Positions 18,886-28,802 are shown, numbered from the stretch's first letter. The stretch is DNA of 64,000 nucleotides from CAJXII01 sp965242915 (GCA_965242915.1 CBDETN010000025.1:62001-126000), one strand, 5' to 3'. The notes: generated by a model not told the origin, from the sequence alone. Translations and numbers: made by a program.

Positions 18886-19782
18886 TTAAGCTTTGGCGTA
18901 AGCTAACTGCATAGCTTTAGCTTCTTCTGACGCTAATTCTAAATCCACAATTTCATAATTTGCAGGGTCTTCTAAAAGCTTTTTTGTAAGTAAATGGTTT
19001 AAATGATGACTACCTGCATGTGCTCTATATTCACCTATCATTGTGTATCCTAAAAGTGACATATCTCCAATCGCATCTAAAATTTTGTGTCTTACAAATT
19101 CATTATCATATCTCAAACCCTCTGGATTGATTATTTTTTGCTCATCTAAAACTATAGCATTATCTAAACTGCCACCTTGTGCTAAGCCAATACTTTGAAG
19201 ATATTGAACTTCATGTAAAAACCCAAATGTTCTAGCACGACTGATATTTTCTTTATATTCTTCAATTGAATAATCAAATTTAAAATGTTGACCACCGATA
19301 GCAGGATGATCAAAAAGAATTGAAAAATCATAAATTATATGATTTGATGGTTTTAATTTTACATATTTACCATCAGATTTTATCTCTACTTCTTGTTTAA
19401 TTAAAATAGCCTTCTTGGTTTCTTCTAATTGCTTAATACCAACCTCATCAATCAACATACAAAAACCACTGCTGCTGCCGTCTAAGATAGGGACTTCGTC
19501 ATTATCAAGTACCACACGAAGATTATCAATACCATAAGCATAAATAGCAGATAAAAGATGTTCAATTGTAGATATTACAACATTATCTTTGCCTATTACT
19601 GTAGCCATTTTAGTATCTATAACATATTCAGGTGATAAAGGTATGGTTACCCCTTCGTCACTTCTATAAAATATAATACCGCTGTTGGCTTCCAAAGGTT
19701 CCAATGTCATTTTTACAGGTACTCCCTTATGAAGTCCCACTCCGACAATCTCTACACTTTTGGCTATTGTTCTTTGTTTCAT
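18886..19782 (-). CDS. lpxC: UDP-3-O-acyl-N-acetylglucosamine deacetylase
   Basis: Zinc-dependent deacetylase committing the cell to lipid A synthesis. The 298-residue protein has MKQRTIAKSVEIVGVGLHKG, the zinc-ligand region VISTIEHLLSAIYAYGIDNL, EVPILDGSS, VRHKILDAIGDM and AHAGSHHLNHLL, all typical of LpxC. Its start is 10 bases downstream of the M23 peptidase gene. It shows that the host has a lipid A outer membrane. Confidence 0.96.
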   Translation of the reverse strand: MKQRTIAKSVEIVGVGLHKGVPVKMTLEPLEANSGIIFYRSDEGVTIPLSPEYVIDTKMATVIGKDNVVISTIEHLLSAIYAYGIDNLRVVLDNDEVPILDGSSSGFCMLIDEVGIKQLEETKKAILIKQEVEIKSDGKYVKLKPSNHIIYDFSILFDHPAIGGQHFKFDYSIEEYKENISRARTFGFLHEVQYLQSIGLAQGGSLDNAIVLDEQKIINPEGLRYDNEFVRHKILDAIGDMSLLGYTMIGEYRAHAGSHHLNHLLTKKLLEDPANYEIVDLELASEEAKAMQLAYAKA

Positions 19783-19792
19783 TAATCAGTCT

Positions 19793-21178
19793 TTACTTAC
19801 TATCAATCGCTTTTTTAGCGTCAGTTATTGTTTGTGTAATATTGTTTTTAATCCAATTCTTATCCATCCACTCCAATGGATTAACTTCAATACCTTGCAC
19901 TAATATACCAAAATGCAAATGATCACCCATCACAGCACCAGTAGAACCTGTATTTGCTATTTTTTGCTTAGCTTTCACCATTTGTCCTATTTCTATCTGC
20001 GAACTGCTAGTATGTGCATATAATGAAAATAATCCCATTTGATGATCAATGATAATTGTATTTCCATAAATTCCTAAATACTCATTAAATATAACTTTAC
20101 CGTCATTTGACAGTTTAATAGGAGCTTTTTTTACACTTGCCCAATCCATACCTAAATGCCAAGCTTCATCGATCTTTTTACCTTCATAAAAGTAAGACCT
20201 TCTCTCTGCAAATCCAGCAGCAGTTTTTGAACCTCTTAATCTTTTAAATCGCTTAAGGCCAAAATTATCAATTTTTGATCTGTCCATATATTTTACAGCA
20301 AGTGTCCGCAAGGTATTTACATTTTTTTCTCTTAAAATTTTATTTTGTTCTATAAATCTTTTTGACAACTCTATAGGTATTGATTCTCCACTTTGTTCTA
20401 GTACGGTAGTACTGACACTTTCTATAAAATTTGAATTGATTTTAATAGTATCTTGTTTTACTTTTAAAGCTTGAATATAAAAAGGGATTTTTGTGATTGT
20501 TTTATTCCCTGCTTTATCGATAGCTATAAGACTAATTCTTTTAAATTTATCAATATTTACATCCCAGGCGATTAAAGATACAAAATAATTATCTTTATAA
20601 AATGGTATTAAATCAAATTTTATTTTATCGTTAAAAGAGATATAAGCATCTTGTAAATTTTCATCTTCAACTTTAACAATAACAATTCCACTGCCGCCTC
20701 TCCTGATATATCTTGAGTTCTCAATTATTTGGGCAATTGGTTTTTTAATATCAAGATTGATTCGTACTTTTTTGGTTGCCACATTACCATTTAAATAATT
20801 CCATTTACTATTATCAACAACTTCTATATCTAAAGATACATCATTGCCTTTATAAAACATATCAAACTTTGGAGGTTCTATTTCTAATGTTATATCTGTT
20901 TCCTTGCCGGTTAAAACTTCATTGTTTAAATCAATACTTTTTTGACCGTCATTATATACAATTTTATAATATTTAATACCGCTAGCATCACTTAACTGTA
21001 TTTCTAATTTACTTTTTAAATTCCAATAAATTTCATCTTCAATTACTATACTTGGTTCAGTTTGTTCAAATTGTGGAGAAACCATCACAAAACCAACCGC
21101 ACCAAAAAGTAATATAAAAACCAAACCTACAATATATTTCATAAAACTATTTTTTTTAGTTATATAATCATTTCTCAT
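19793..21178 (-). CDS. M23-family metallopeptidase (peptidoglycan DD-endopeptidase type)
   Basis: A 461-residue inner-membrane-anchored or periplasmic protein. One membrane helix lies near residues 13-30, followed by an Ig-like beta-rich region and a C-terminal LytM/M23 domain with HLGMDWASVKKAP (HxxxD), SLYAHTSSS and DHLHFGI (HxH). The zinc ligands appear complete, so it is predicted to be active on peptide cross-links. Related Campylobacterota enzymes shape the cell (Csd/Pgp family); the substrate here is an inference. It is directly upstream of lpxC. Confidence 0.88.
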   Translation of the reverse strand: MRNDYITKKNSFMKYIVGLVFILLFGAVGFVMVSPQFEQTEPSIVIEDEIYWNLKSKLEIQLSDASGIKYYKIVYNDGQKSIDLNNEVLTGKETDITLEIEPPKFDMFYKGNDVSLDIEVVDNSKWNYLNGNVATKKVRINLDIKKPIAQIIENSRYIRRGGSGIVIVKVEDENLQDAYISFNDKIKFDLIPFYKDNYFVSLIAWDVNIDKFKRISLIAIDKAGNKTITKIPFYIQALKVKQDTIKINSNFIESVSTTVLEQSGESIPIELSKRFIEQNKILREKNVNTLRTLAVKYMDRSKIDNFGLKRFKRLRGSKTAAGFAERRSYFYEGKKIDEAWHLGMDWASVKKAPIKLSNDGKVIFNEYLGIYGNTIIIDHQMGLFSLYAHTSSSQIEIGQMVKAKQKIANTGSTGAVMGDHLHFGILVQGIEVNPLEWMDKNWIKNNITQTITDAKKAIDSK

Positions 21179-21180
21179 CT

Positions 21181-22125
21181 TTAAATATTATCCTTAATAT
21201 AATTTAATACCATATCTTTTGCCTCAAAAATATCACTGGTTTTACAAGTACAACCGGCAGCCATCTTATGACCGCCTCCGTCAAAATAAGCAGCTATAAA
21301 AGTCACATCTACTTCATTCTTACTTCGTATAGAGACTCTGGTACTTCCATTGCTTACTCTAAAAAATATCGCAATATCAACAATTGCAATATTTAAAACC
21401 ATATTTACAACATCTTCACACTCTCTATAATCAGCTCCTGTTTCTTCAAGCCAATCAGACTTTACATAAATAGTCGCTACTTTCCCCTCAAAATGAAGTT
21501 CCAAACTTTCCAAAATCTTAGGCAGCAATCTATACTTCGCTAAACTATCTCTTCTTGTTAGCTTGTCAGCTATATCACTTGGGCTTAAACCTAAACTTAC
21601 CAATTCATTAGAAACTTTAAAAGTACTCTCGTCACATCGTGGTGTACTGAATTTTAAACTGTCATCATAAATACCGGTATAGAGGCACTCAGCTGTTTGT
21701 TTTGATATATTTAATTTATTATGTTTAAAAAACTGATATACAACCTCTGCAGAACTAGCTTTATTTTCATCAATTATGTTGATTGTACCAAAATTATCAT
21801 TAGACTTATGATGATCAAAATTTATTACTTTTATATCATCGCTAAACTCAACACCTACTCTACTTTTATTAGCACAGTCAACATAAATAATTAAATCAAA
21901 AAACTTTGGTATTTGGTCAGTAATTTTATCAAATTTACTTAAAAAATTTAAATTTCGAGGTAAGCATTTCATCTTATTAAAGACTTTATGTTTTATTTTA
22001 TTTTCATAAAAATAATTTGATAAAGCTAAAGCGGACGATATAGTATCTGCATCAGGATTTATATGCGTTGCCACTAAAATATAGTGAGCATCTTCTATTA
22101 ACTTTAAGGCTTGTTTGTAAATCAT
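21181..22125 (-). CDS. DHH/DHHA1 phosphoesterase (NrnA-like)
   Basis: A 314-residue protein of the bacterial oligoribonuclease/pAp phosphatase group. It has THINPDADTISSALAL at the N-terminus, the NFDHHKSNDNFG motif that names the family and the DHHA1 glycine motif DGGGHKMAAGC near the end. Metal-binding aspartates are preserved. It lies 2 bases upstream of the M23 gene. Nano-RNA or cyclic dinucleotide turnover is the probable role. Confidence 0.87.
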   Translation of the reverse strand: MIYKQALKLIEDAHYILVATHINPDADTISSALALSNYFYENKIKHKVFNKMKCLPRNLNFLSKFDKITDQIPKFFDLIIYVDCANKSRVGVEFSDDIKVINFDHHKSNDNFGTINIIDENKASSAEVVYQFFKHNKLNISKQTAECLYTGIYDDSLKFSTPRCDESTFKVSNELVSLGLSPSDIADKLTRRDSLAKYRLLPKILESLELHFEGKVATIYVKSDWLEETGADYRECEDVVNMVLNIAIVDIAIFFRVSNGSTRVSIRSKNEVDVTFIAAYFDGGGHKMAAGCTCKTSDIFEAKDMVLNYIKDNI

Positions 22126-22132
22126 ATTAAAA

Positions 22133-23053
22133 TTAATTAAAACTATTTGAAATTACAAGAACTAAAACAGTCATTAAAACTATCCCTGCACTTTTATTGT
22201 AAAGTTTATTGGCAGTTATAAATACTAACATTATTGATACTATTAAAGCCGCTGCTATATCAAAAAAGTAAGCACTGAAATCTACATTAAGTGGATTGAC
22301 TATTGAGCTAAGTCCCAGTACCATAGTGAAGTTTGCTACATTACTTCCTATGATTGTACCTATTGCCATATCTGCATTATTTGCTCGTGCTGCTTTTATA
22401 GCAACTGTTAATTCAGGTAAGCTTGTACCAAATGCCACTAAAAACAATCCGATCATCCATTCACTAATGCCAAAATCTCTTGCAATATTTCCAGCACTGT
22501 TTATAGCAAAATCTGCACCGCCAACAACAAAAACAAAGCCAACCAAAAGTAATGCAAGTGTTTTTGCCCAACCAAATTTTTCTTTTACCAAATCTTCATC
22601 TAACTCTTCCATCTGATTACTTTGAATTAAAAATAGTAAATATGCACCCATTAAGCCTAAAAATAAAAATCCATCAAGCGTACTTAATTTTCCATCAAGT
22701 CCCATTAAAATAAATATAAAAATAGGGAACAATGACCAAGCAGAATCCTTTGCAAACAAATCTCGTTCGGGATTAATATTTTTAGATATTAAAAATACAA
22801 TTCCAAGTACAAGTGAAATATTAAAAATAGTACTACCAATTACATTTGCAACTGCAATATCTCCACTCCCTTGCATCGAAGCGCTCATACTTACAGCCAT
22901 TTCCGGCAAACTGGTTCCAAGTGCTATTAAAGTAGCACCAATTATAAATGGTGAAATATTAAAATGAAGTGCTATTTTTTCACTCTCTTCTATAATATAA
23001 TCAGCACCATAAATCAATACTCCCATTGAAACTATAAATATTAAAATATCCAT
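22133..23053 (-). CDS. Calcium/sodium antiporter, YrbG/CaCA family
   Basis: An integral membrane protein of 306 residues with about ten hydrophobic helices in two inverted halves. Each half carries the alpha-repeat signature: IIGATLIALGTSLPEMAVS near residue 37 and MIGLFLVAFGTSLPELTVAI near 201. The acidic residues and NVIGSTIFN / TIIGSNVAN motifs needed for ion exchange are present. It lies in the same transcription unit between ybeY and the DHH gene. Confidence 0.92.
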   Translation of the reverse strand: MDILIFIVSMGVLIYGADYIIEESEKIALHFNISPFIIGATLIALGTSLPEMAVSMSASMQGSGDIAVANVIGSTIFNISLVLGIVFLISKNINPERDLFAKDSAWSLFPIFIFILMGLDGKLSTLDGFLFLGLMGAYLLFLIQSNQMEELDEDLVKEKFGWAKTLALLLVGFVFVVGGADFAINSAGNIARDFGISEWMIGLFLVAFGTSLPELTVAIKAARANNADMAIGTIIGSNVANFTMVLGLSSIVNPLNVDFSAYFFDIAAALIVSIMLVFITANKLYNKSAGIVLMTVLVLVISNSFN

Positions 23054-23062
23054 TTTTTTTAA

Positions 23063-23524
23063 CTATTCCTTACTTGTTCTTATTATTAGGCTGTTTGGCA
23101 AATTAAATTGTTTGATTAATTCTTCCTCTTTTTGCCTATGTTCACCGTTATCATTTTCATGATCATATCCACTTAAATGTAATAGTCCATGAATAAATAG
23201 AAGTGCTAACTCATCATCAAAACTATGCTTGAATTCTTTTGATTTTTCTTCCACAAAATCAACTGAAATTATGATACTTCCAAGCGGCGAAAATGGCATA
23301 TCTTCGAGAGGAAAGCTTAAAACATCAGTTGGTTTATTTTTTTGCCTGTATTGATAATTTAATTCTTGTATATAATCATTATGACAAATTATCAATTCAA
23401 TATCTTTTTGTGTAATACAACTTGCAATCTCTTTTAAAAACTCAATATTAACTATATATTTTGTTTGGTTATCTAAACTAAATTCCATTTTGCTCTCTCT
23501 ATCAAATATCTGATTTTTAGCCAT
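23063..23524 (-). CDS. ybeY: Endoribonuclease YbeY
   Basis: A metal-dependent RNase for 16S rRNA 3'-end maturation and ribosome quality control. At 153 residues it has the zinc motif HGLLHLSGYDHENDNGE (H-x3-H-x5-H) and the upstream RQKNKPTDVLSFPLE typical of the family. It is 26 bases downstream of radA and 9 bases upstream of the antiporter gene. Confidence 0.94.
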   Translation of the reverse strand: MAKNQIFDRESKMEFSLDNQTKYIVNIEFLKEIASCITQKDIELIICHNDYIQELNYQYRQKNKPTDVLSFPLEDMPFSPLGSIIISVDFVEEKSKEFKHSFDDELALLFIHGLLHLSGYDHENDNGEHRQKEEELIKQFNLPNSLIIRTSKE

Positions 23525-23550
23525 TTTATCTAATTATCTATTAGATATCA

Positions 23551-24900
23551 TTAAAACAATTCTAACATCTTTGGTACTTCATCTACTTCAAAAGATTTAA
23601 TATTTATTTTTGCTTTTGGTTTTTGTGAAATTATCGCTTTTTTAATACCTTGAGATGAAGCCTCTTTTAATCTGGTTTCCATACCATGAACATCTTTTAT
23701 CTCTCCTGTTAAACTAACTTCACCTATAAAAACTGATTCTTTAGAGATGGGTCGATTTCTAAAACTGCTGATAATAGCTGCAATTACAGCTAAATCACAT
23801 GAGCTTTCTTTTACTTTCATTCCGCCGCTGATATTTATAAAAACATCATATTGATTAAGTGGTAAATCAAGTTTTTTTTCAAGTAAAGCTAAAAGCATAT
23901 TTAATCTGTTTGTATCAAAGCCTGTTGCACTTCTTTTTGGATTTGGATGATTACTGTCACAGACGAGTGCTTGAACTTCTAAAATTAATGCACGGCTTCC
24001 TTCAATTGCAACTGTTAAACAGCTTCCACTTTGAGAATTTGTATTCGTAAAAAACTTTCTATTTATATCTTTTGCACTTTCTAATCCATTTTGTGTCATT
24101 TCAAAAATTCCAATTTCACTGGTTGAGCCAAAACGATTTTTAAATGCCCTTAACATTCTAAGTTCTTTACTGCTTTCACCCTCAAAATATAATACTGTAT
24201 CAACCATATGCTCCAACACTCTAGGACCTGCGATACTTCCATCTTTTGTAATATGTCCAATTATAAACATCGCAATATCTGATTCTTTTGCTTTTCTCAT
24301 AAGTTGAAAAGTTATCTCTCTTACTTGTGAAACACTTCCCGGAGAAGAAGTGAGATTGTCAGAATATATTGTTTGTATTGAATCAATTATAACTATCTCA
24401 TAATCTTGTCGTAAAAGTTCATCATTTATGGCTTCTAGTGATATTTCTGATAATAAAAACAGGTCATCTTCATTTGCATCAAGGCGATTTGCTCTCATTT
24501 TTATCTGACCTGCTGATTCTTCTCCTGATACATATAAAACTTTTTTACCTGATTTTGCCAAATTCCCGGCTATTTTTAAAAGTAAAGTAGATTTACCAAC
24601 CCCTGGACTTCCTCCAATTAAAGTCAAGCTTCCAGGAACCACACCACCACCTAAAACTAAATCAAATTCATCATTTGAAGTTGAAAATCTAGTTATATTG
24701 TCTTGTTTAACTTGTGTAATAGGTGTAGCTTTGCTAACTTGGATTGATACTTTTGAAATATTTTTCAGTGTTTCTTGTTGATTGGTTGTAAGCTCCACAA
24801 AACTATCCCACCCACCGCAGCTAGGACACTTACCCAACCATTTTTGTTGCTGATCTCCACAATGCTGACATTCAAATATTATAGATTTTTTCTTAGCCAT
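23551..24900 (-). CDS. radA: DNA repair protein RadA
   Basis: A RecA-like ATPase that drives branch migration in recombinational repair. The 449-residue protein has the N-terminal zinc finger CQHCGDQQQKWLGKCPSCGGW, Walker A GGSPGVGKSTLLLK, the RadA-specific KNRFGSTSEIGIFEM motif and a C-terminal Lon-like domain (SGGMKVKESSCDLAVIAAI). It is the first gene of the long minus-strand block. A TATGTCA palindrome lies about 70 bases upstream of its start. Confidence 0.97.
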   Translation of the reverse strand: MAKKKSIIFECQHCGDQQQKWLGKCPSCGGWDSFVELTTNQQETLKNISKVSIQVSKATPITQVKQDNITRFSTSNDEFDLVLGGGVVPGSLTLIGGSPGVGKSTLLLKIAGNLAKSGKKVLYVSGEESAGQIKMRANRLDANEDDLFLLSEISLEAINDELLRQDYEIVIIDSIQTIYSDNLTSSPGSVSQVREITFQLMRKAKESDIAMFIIGHITKDGSIAGPRVLEHMVDTVLYFEGESSKELRMLRAFKNRFGSTSEIGIFEMTQNGLESAKDINRKFFTNTNSQSGSCLTVAIEGSRALILEVQALVCDSNHPNPKRSATGFDTNRLNMLLALLEKKLDLPLNQYDVFINISGGMKVKESSCDLAVIAAIISSFRNRPISKESVFIGEVSLTGEIKDVHGMETRLKEASSQGIKKAIISQKPKAKINIKSFEVDEVPKMLELF

Positions 24901-24954
24901 TTTAGCACCTTAAATTAGTATTTAAAGAATAATAGCAAGTTTTTTTATGAAAGT

Positions 24955-24985
24955 TAAAAAGTATGTCAAAATGACATATTTTGTC
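24955..24985. repeat. TATGTCA-N3-TGACATA palindrome, copy 2
   Basis: Core TATGTCA-AAA-TGACATA at 24962-24978, flanked by TTAAAAAG on the left and TTTTG on the right, giving a stem of about 11 pairs. It sits upstream of radA and downstream of the broken gene at 25171. It matches copy 1 (13551) and copy 3 (28881). Terminator or operator are both possible. The rest of 24986-25170 is AT-rich with no ORF. Confidence 0.65.
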
Positions 24986-25170
24986 TTACAAGACAGATAT
25001 AGATATAAATGTACTATATAAAGCGACTTCTAATAATTCTACAATATCAATAATCTTCAAAATATAGATATTTATTTCCCAATTTTGGAACAAAATCAAT
25101 CCAAAAAAAAAGTAATAGCAAAATGTAATTTTGCAGAAAATTATTTTTAACCACTCCAAAAAAGCTAGAA

Positions 25171-25405
25171 TTAACTAGCTATTTGATATTTACCTTTTGT
25201 TTTCAAAGTTTCACATCCATACTTAGATTTAATCTCACTCATACTTTTTTGTTTAGGATTTCTTCCTTTCATTTCTCCATAGTACCACATCTTCTTTTTA
25301 CTAGCCCATTTAAAATTTAAGTCTTTTAATTTATCTTTAATTATCTTAGTATCTCCACTTAACCAAATCCAAGAGCCAATTACTTCTATTGTGATACTTT
25401 CATAA
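25171..25405 (-). pseudogene. C-terminal remnant of an unrecognised gene cut by the IS3-type element a
   Basis: About 77 codons remain, ending EIKSKYGCETLKTKGKYQIAS. The segment EVIGSWIWLSGDTKIIKDKLKDLNFKWASKKKMWYY resembles a small domain found at the end of plasmid- and phage-associated accessory proteins, but the function is not recognised with confidence. The upstream part is replaced by the end of the IS3-type element at 25406, and no matching N-terminal half is found beyond it. An upstream ATG inside the element end could still start a fused reading frame. Confidence 0.6.
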
Positions 25406-26738
25406 TATAATACCCCAAGAAGACAAGACAACTTTTTCTAAATCCTTATTCTCTTTTTCACCTGTTACCTTATGCCACAATTTCAACTAATTTATCATAA
25501 TCCTTATTATTAATTTTTAAACTATCATAATAAAAACTCATTGGTTTTTTATAATTTAAAGTTTGATGAAATCTTTTATGATTATAAAAATCAATATAAT
25601 CTTTCACATCAGTTTTTAACTCTTTAATTGTGTTATATTCATTTAGATAAATTCTTTCAACTTTTGCACTTCGCCAGAATCTCTCTATACAAATATTATC
25701 AGTAGCTCTACCTTTACCATCCATTGAGATAATGATGCCATTATCTTTTAAAGTCTGTGTATGGATATGACTTGTGTATTGACTGCCTTGATCTGTATTA
25801 AATATTTCAGGTTTACCATATAGCGATAATGCTTCATTTAGAACATCCATTGTTAAAGCTGAATCCATAGTGTTGGATATTTTCCAAGATAGTACAGCTT
25901 TAGAATACCAATCAATTATAGCTGCTAAATAAACCATGCCGCCATTAATCTTGATATATGTTATATCCGTACTCCATACTTGATTTGCTTTTACTATGTC
26001 AACTCCTCTAAGCTTGTAAGAGTATTTTTTATGTTGCTTATCTGGTATTGATAGATTTATTGGTTTAACTGCTAATATTGGCTTTAAACCCATCTCTTGT
26101 CTATATTTATAAACAGTATTCAAACTTATATTGTATCCATCTTCTAAAAGTTGCTGATGAACTTTTAAAGCTCCATATATTGGTATTTGCTCATAAATAT
26201 CATTTATCTTATCTTTGAGTGATATTTTATGCTTATTTTCTATAGGCTTATAATATAAGCTGCTTGGATTTAATTTTATAAGTTTACATTGAGTTGATAC
26301 TGAAATATATGTTAGCTTAGACTCTATCAACTCTTTTTTATTAGATAAGTCCAAGCTTTGTAGCTTTCCCTCAAGCCATTCCTTTTCAACTGTCATTTTA
26401 CCTACTATCTTTGCATAATCATCTATTTTAGATTGTAATTTTAAGTTTTTATCTTTATATTCTTTGATAGCCTTCGCAGGCTCCATTGCCAACTCTGCAT
26501 TATCCAAAAATATCTTCTTCCAATTTTGGATATTTTTAGGTGTTATATTATTTTTACTTGCTATCTCATTTAAAGTCTTTTCACCTTTTAAAACTTCTAA
26601 AACAATTTTTGTTTTAAATTCTGCTGTAAATATTCTTCTTTTTGTACTCATTTTTTACCCCTATTAAATATTTTATTATTTTAACTTTTTAGGAATAAGA
26701 ATCTTATTTTTTCGTTCTTATTTTCTTGGGGTATTATA
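25406..26738 (-). mobile_element. IS3-family element a, copy 1, intact transposase
   Basis: Bounded by TATAATACCCCAAGAAGA on the left and its inverted counterpart (TCTTGGGGTATTATA) on the right, 1333 bp including the TATA at each end. Two other copies of the same length are at 48219 and 53188. A clear target duplication is not seen; the outer TATA may be target-derived. This copy splits the gene at 25171 on its left and truncates the IS1182-type transposase on its right. Confidence 0.9.
25470..26651 (-). CDS. IS3-family transposase, single ORF of 393 residues
   Basis: A fused OrfA-OrfB type transposase. Residues 1-90 form the helix-turn-helix and leucine-zipper part (FTAEFKTKIVLEVLKGEKTLNEIASKNNITPKNIQNWKK). 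The C-terminal half has the rve integrase core with the DDE residues in VWSTDITYIKI, EIFNTDQGSQYTS and the E in NICIERFWRSAK. The frame is open throughout: codon GAG at the Glu of YRQEMGLKP, where the two other copies have TAG. It is the only copy here likely to make active transposase. Confidence 0.95.
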   Translation of the reverse strand: MSTKRRIFTAEFKTKIVLEVLKGEKTLNEIASKNNITPKNIQNWKKIFLDNAELAMEPAKAIKEYKDKNLKLQSKIDDYAKIVGKMTVEKEWLEGKLQSLDLSNKKELIESKLTYISVSTQCKLIKLNPSSLYYKPIENKHKISLKDKINDIYEQIPIYGALKVHQQLLEDGYNISLNTVYKYRQEMGLKPILAVKPINLSIPDKQHKKYSYKLRGVDIVKANQVWSTDITYIKINGGMVYLAAIIDWYSKAVLSWKISNTMDSALTMDVLNEALSLYGKPEIFNTDQGSQYTSHIHTQTLKDNGIIISMDGKGRATDNICIERFWRSAKVERIYLNEYNTIKELKTDVKDYIDFYNHKRFHQTLNYKKPMSFYYDSLKINNKDYDKLVEIVA

Positions 26739-27794
26739 CTTTTAGATACTCTTGATAAAGAAGATATAGATGATACTAAATTAAATATATCTTCAGATAA
26801 TATTATTAAACTCAAAGATAAAAAAGAACAACTAAATAAAGATTTAGACCTACTTGATAGCTTAGGTAAAAATCAACATAATAAAACAGATAAAGATGCA
26901 AATGTTATGAGTAAACCAGCTCATAACCTTATGGCTTATAATTCACAAATAGCAGTTGATGATACTTTTAAATTTATAGTAGCAACAGATATATCAACAA
27001 ATGGGCATGATTTAGATCAATTACATAATATGGCTATTAAAGCTAAAGAGATTATTGATAATCCATATATGATAGTAACTGCTGATAAAGGTTACTACAG
27101 TTCCGTTGAGATTAAAAAGTGCGTAGATGATAATATTGAAACAATAGTACCTTTACGAAATACAGCGACCAAAAAGAAAATCAAAAATGCAAAGTTCTCA
27201 AAAAATCAATTTACTTATAATCATGACAATGATTGTTACATCTGCCCAAACAATCAGATATTAGCAAATAGTAAAACTCAATATCAAAGAAACAATAGAA
27301 TGTTAGATGTATATAGATTATCTAGTATTATATGTAAATCTTGCCCTTTAAAATCATCTTGTTTATCAGATAAAACAAACTACAAACAAATGTATAGATG
27401 GGAGCATGAAAGTATCATAGATGACTATACTGTTAAAATGAATACTAAAAAAGCAAAAGAAATAGTTAGAAAAAGAGGTTCGATAGTTGAACATCCATTT
27501 GGAACTATAAAAAGAACTTTAGGTTGGGATCATTTTTTAGTTCGTGGTAAGAAAAAGGTACTTGGAGAAAATACTCTTATTATGTTTACATATAATTTTA
27601 AAAGACTTTTAAACCTTATAGGGATAGCTTTATTCAAAAAACTGTGTTCAGCCATTAAAAATAAAGATTTAACCCAGATAAGACAAGATATAGAAGAATA
27701 TATCTTGTTGTTTGGGCTTTATTTAGTCTATTTTTTACAAATATTTTTATTTTTGGAAAATTATAGAAAAAATCTAAAATATTTAAAAAATTAA
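26739..27794 (+). pseudogene. IS1182-family transposase, N-terminally truncated
   Basis: About 350 residues remain. Recognisable are the middle DDE part (NSQIAVDDTFKFIVATDISTNGHDL, MIVTADKGYYSSVEIKKC), the cysteine cluster CYICPNNQILANSK, CKSCPLKSSCLSDKT, and the C-terminal catalytic RGSIVEHPFGTIKRTLGWDHFL. The first internal ATG at 26907 gives 295 residues, but homology to the coding frame starts at the element boundary, so this is a truncation. The element at 52492 has the same C-terminal region. Confidence 0.85.
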
Positions 27795-27845
27795 CTGTAA
27801 AAATGACTGTAGAATTAGCCTGTTTGGGACTAAATTCACAGTCTG
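26739..27845 (+). mobile_element. IS1182-type element A, left part deleted
   Basis: The reading frame is open from the element a boundary (LLDTLDKEDIDDTKLN) through the C-terminal half of a DDE transposase. The right end is marked by sequence that, in reverse complement, reads CAGACTGTGAATTTAG, identical to the ends at 50502 and 52492. The N-terminal coding part and the left end are missing, replaced by the IS3-type element. Confidence 0.8.
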
Positions 27846-27864
27846 TAGGATTTGTTAGATGTGC
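27846..27864 (-). other. attC-like half-site next to IS1182-type element A
   Basis: Read on the minus strand, the sequence after the HNH gene is GGCACATCTAACAAATCCTA and then the element end. ATCTAAC (27854-27860, GTTAGAT on the plus strand) fits the integron R'/R'' consensus RYYYAAC/GTTRRRY, and TAACAA-TC-T resembles the 5' half of integron attC sites. Similar sequence flanks the two other IS1182-type ends. Only a half-site exists and no integrase is seen, so this is an inference. Confidence 0.35.
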
Positions 27865-27878
27865 CACTACTTTAAAGT

Positions 27879-28424
27879 TTAATTTATAGTTAAAACTAAG
27901 GTATCAGGTTTTGGAAATTTAATTGGAACTAATGATATATTGAATGGTAAATCTTTATTTATTAATTTCTCTATGTTTTCATTCATTAAATCATTATTTA
28001 AACAAAAACTGTATATTAATTTTAAATATCTTCGAATAATCATTAATGGTGGAAATTCATTTTTATCAATATACCATTGCATTAAATCTTTTTTACCTTT
28101 TGAACTATTACAAGTTTTACAAGCATAAATTAAATTATCTCCAGTATCTGTACCACCATATTTTTGTGGAAAAATATGGTCTAGTGATAGCTTGTCTTTT
28201 GAACCACAATAATTACAATTTAATCCTTGTGATAATTTTATTTTTTCATCATCAAATAAACTTCTCATATTCATAGTGCCATTTTTTAGACCCTTGAATA
28301 GTTTTGCTCTTATTGAATAATTTACAACTCCATATTTATTTTGTTTTCTATCAACTGCACTATGTGCCATTGCTAAATTTGAATATGATAAGAATAGTAA
28401 TTCTTTTACAGTTTTAGTTTCCAT
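27879..28424 (-). CDS. HNH endonuclease
   Basis: About 181 residues starting METKTVKELLFLSYSNLAMAH. The HNH core CNYCGSKDKLSLDHIFPQKYGGTDTGDNLIYACKTCNSSKG has two CxxC zinc pairs with DH and N residues in place, so nuclease activity is plausible. The chosen ATG at 28424 overlaps the end of the zinc-ribbon gene by 11 bases, a better fit than the upstream ATG at 28466. The C-terminal 60 residues are not recognised. The pair with the upstream gene looks like a small accessory, possibly defensive, operon. Confidence 0.85.
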   Translation of the reverse strand: METKTVKELLFLSYSNLAMAHSAVDRKQNKYGVVNYSIRAKLFKGLKNGTMNMRSLFDDEKIKLSQGLNCNYCGSKDKLSLDHIFPQKYGGTDTGDNLIYACKTCNSSKGKKDLMQWYIDKNEFPPLMIIRRYLKLIYSFCLNNDLMNENIEKLINKDLPFNISLVPIKFPKPDTLVLTIN

Positions 28425-28752
28425 AATTATGTTTAAACCCACATTTAGAACATTCATGTGTAGCATTTTCTATTTCAATAAAATCTTTTGGAATTGGACT
28501 TAAATATTCTTGTCTTTGTGTTGTTGAACAATTAGGACACGATGGAATATCTGTATTAGGTTGAACAGGTTGTGAACTTAATTCATTGACTTTATTCTTT
28601 AATTCTATATTTTCATCTTTTAAATCAAGATTTTCTTTTCTAAGTTGGTCTATCCATTGATTTAATTGTATTCCTTGAGGATTTGGAAGATATTTACCTA
28701 CCCAATCAATCATTGTTTTATAATCTAACATATATATATCCTTATCTTTCAT
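28414..28752 (-). CDS. Coiled-coil zinc-ribbon protein, partner of the HNH nuclease
   Basis: A 112-residue protein: N-terminal MIDWVGKYLPNP, a coiled coil (about residues 32-60, QWIDQLRKENLDLKDENIEL), then two cysteine pairs CPNC and CSKC about 30 residues apart, forming a probable zinc ribbon near the C-terminus. It is the first gene of a two-gene operon. No named family is recognised. DNA or protein binding through the ribbon is the most likely role, perhaps recruiting the nuclease. Confidence 0.75.
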   Translation of the reverse strand: MKDKDIYMLDYKTMIDWVGKYLPNPQGIQLNQWIDQLRKENLDLKDENIELKNKVNELSSQPVQPNTDIPSCPNCSTTQRQEYLSPIPKDFIEIENATHECSKCGFKHNYGN

Positions 28753-28802
28753 CTAACTATTTATTAATCATACATTCTATATAACTTAGCCTTAAAATAA
28801 CC

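Noticed and set aside
27655..27867. 70-codon minus-strand frame over the IS1182-type right end
   Set aside because: Antisense to the transposase 3' end, with no homology and no ribosome site.
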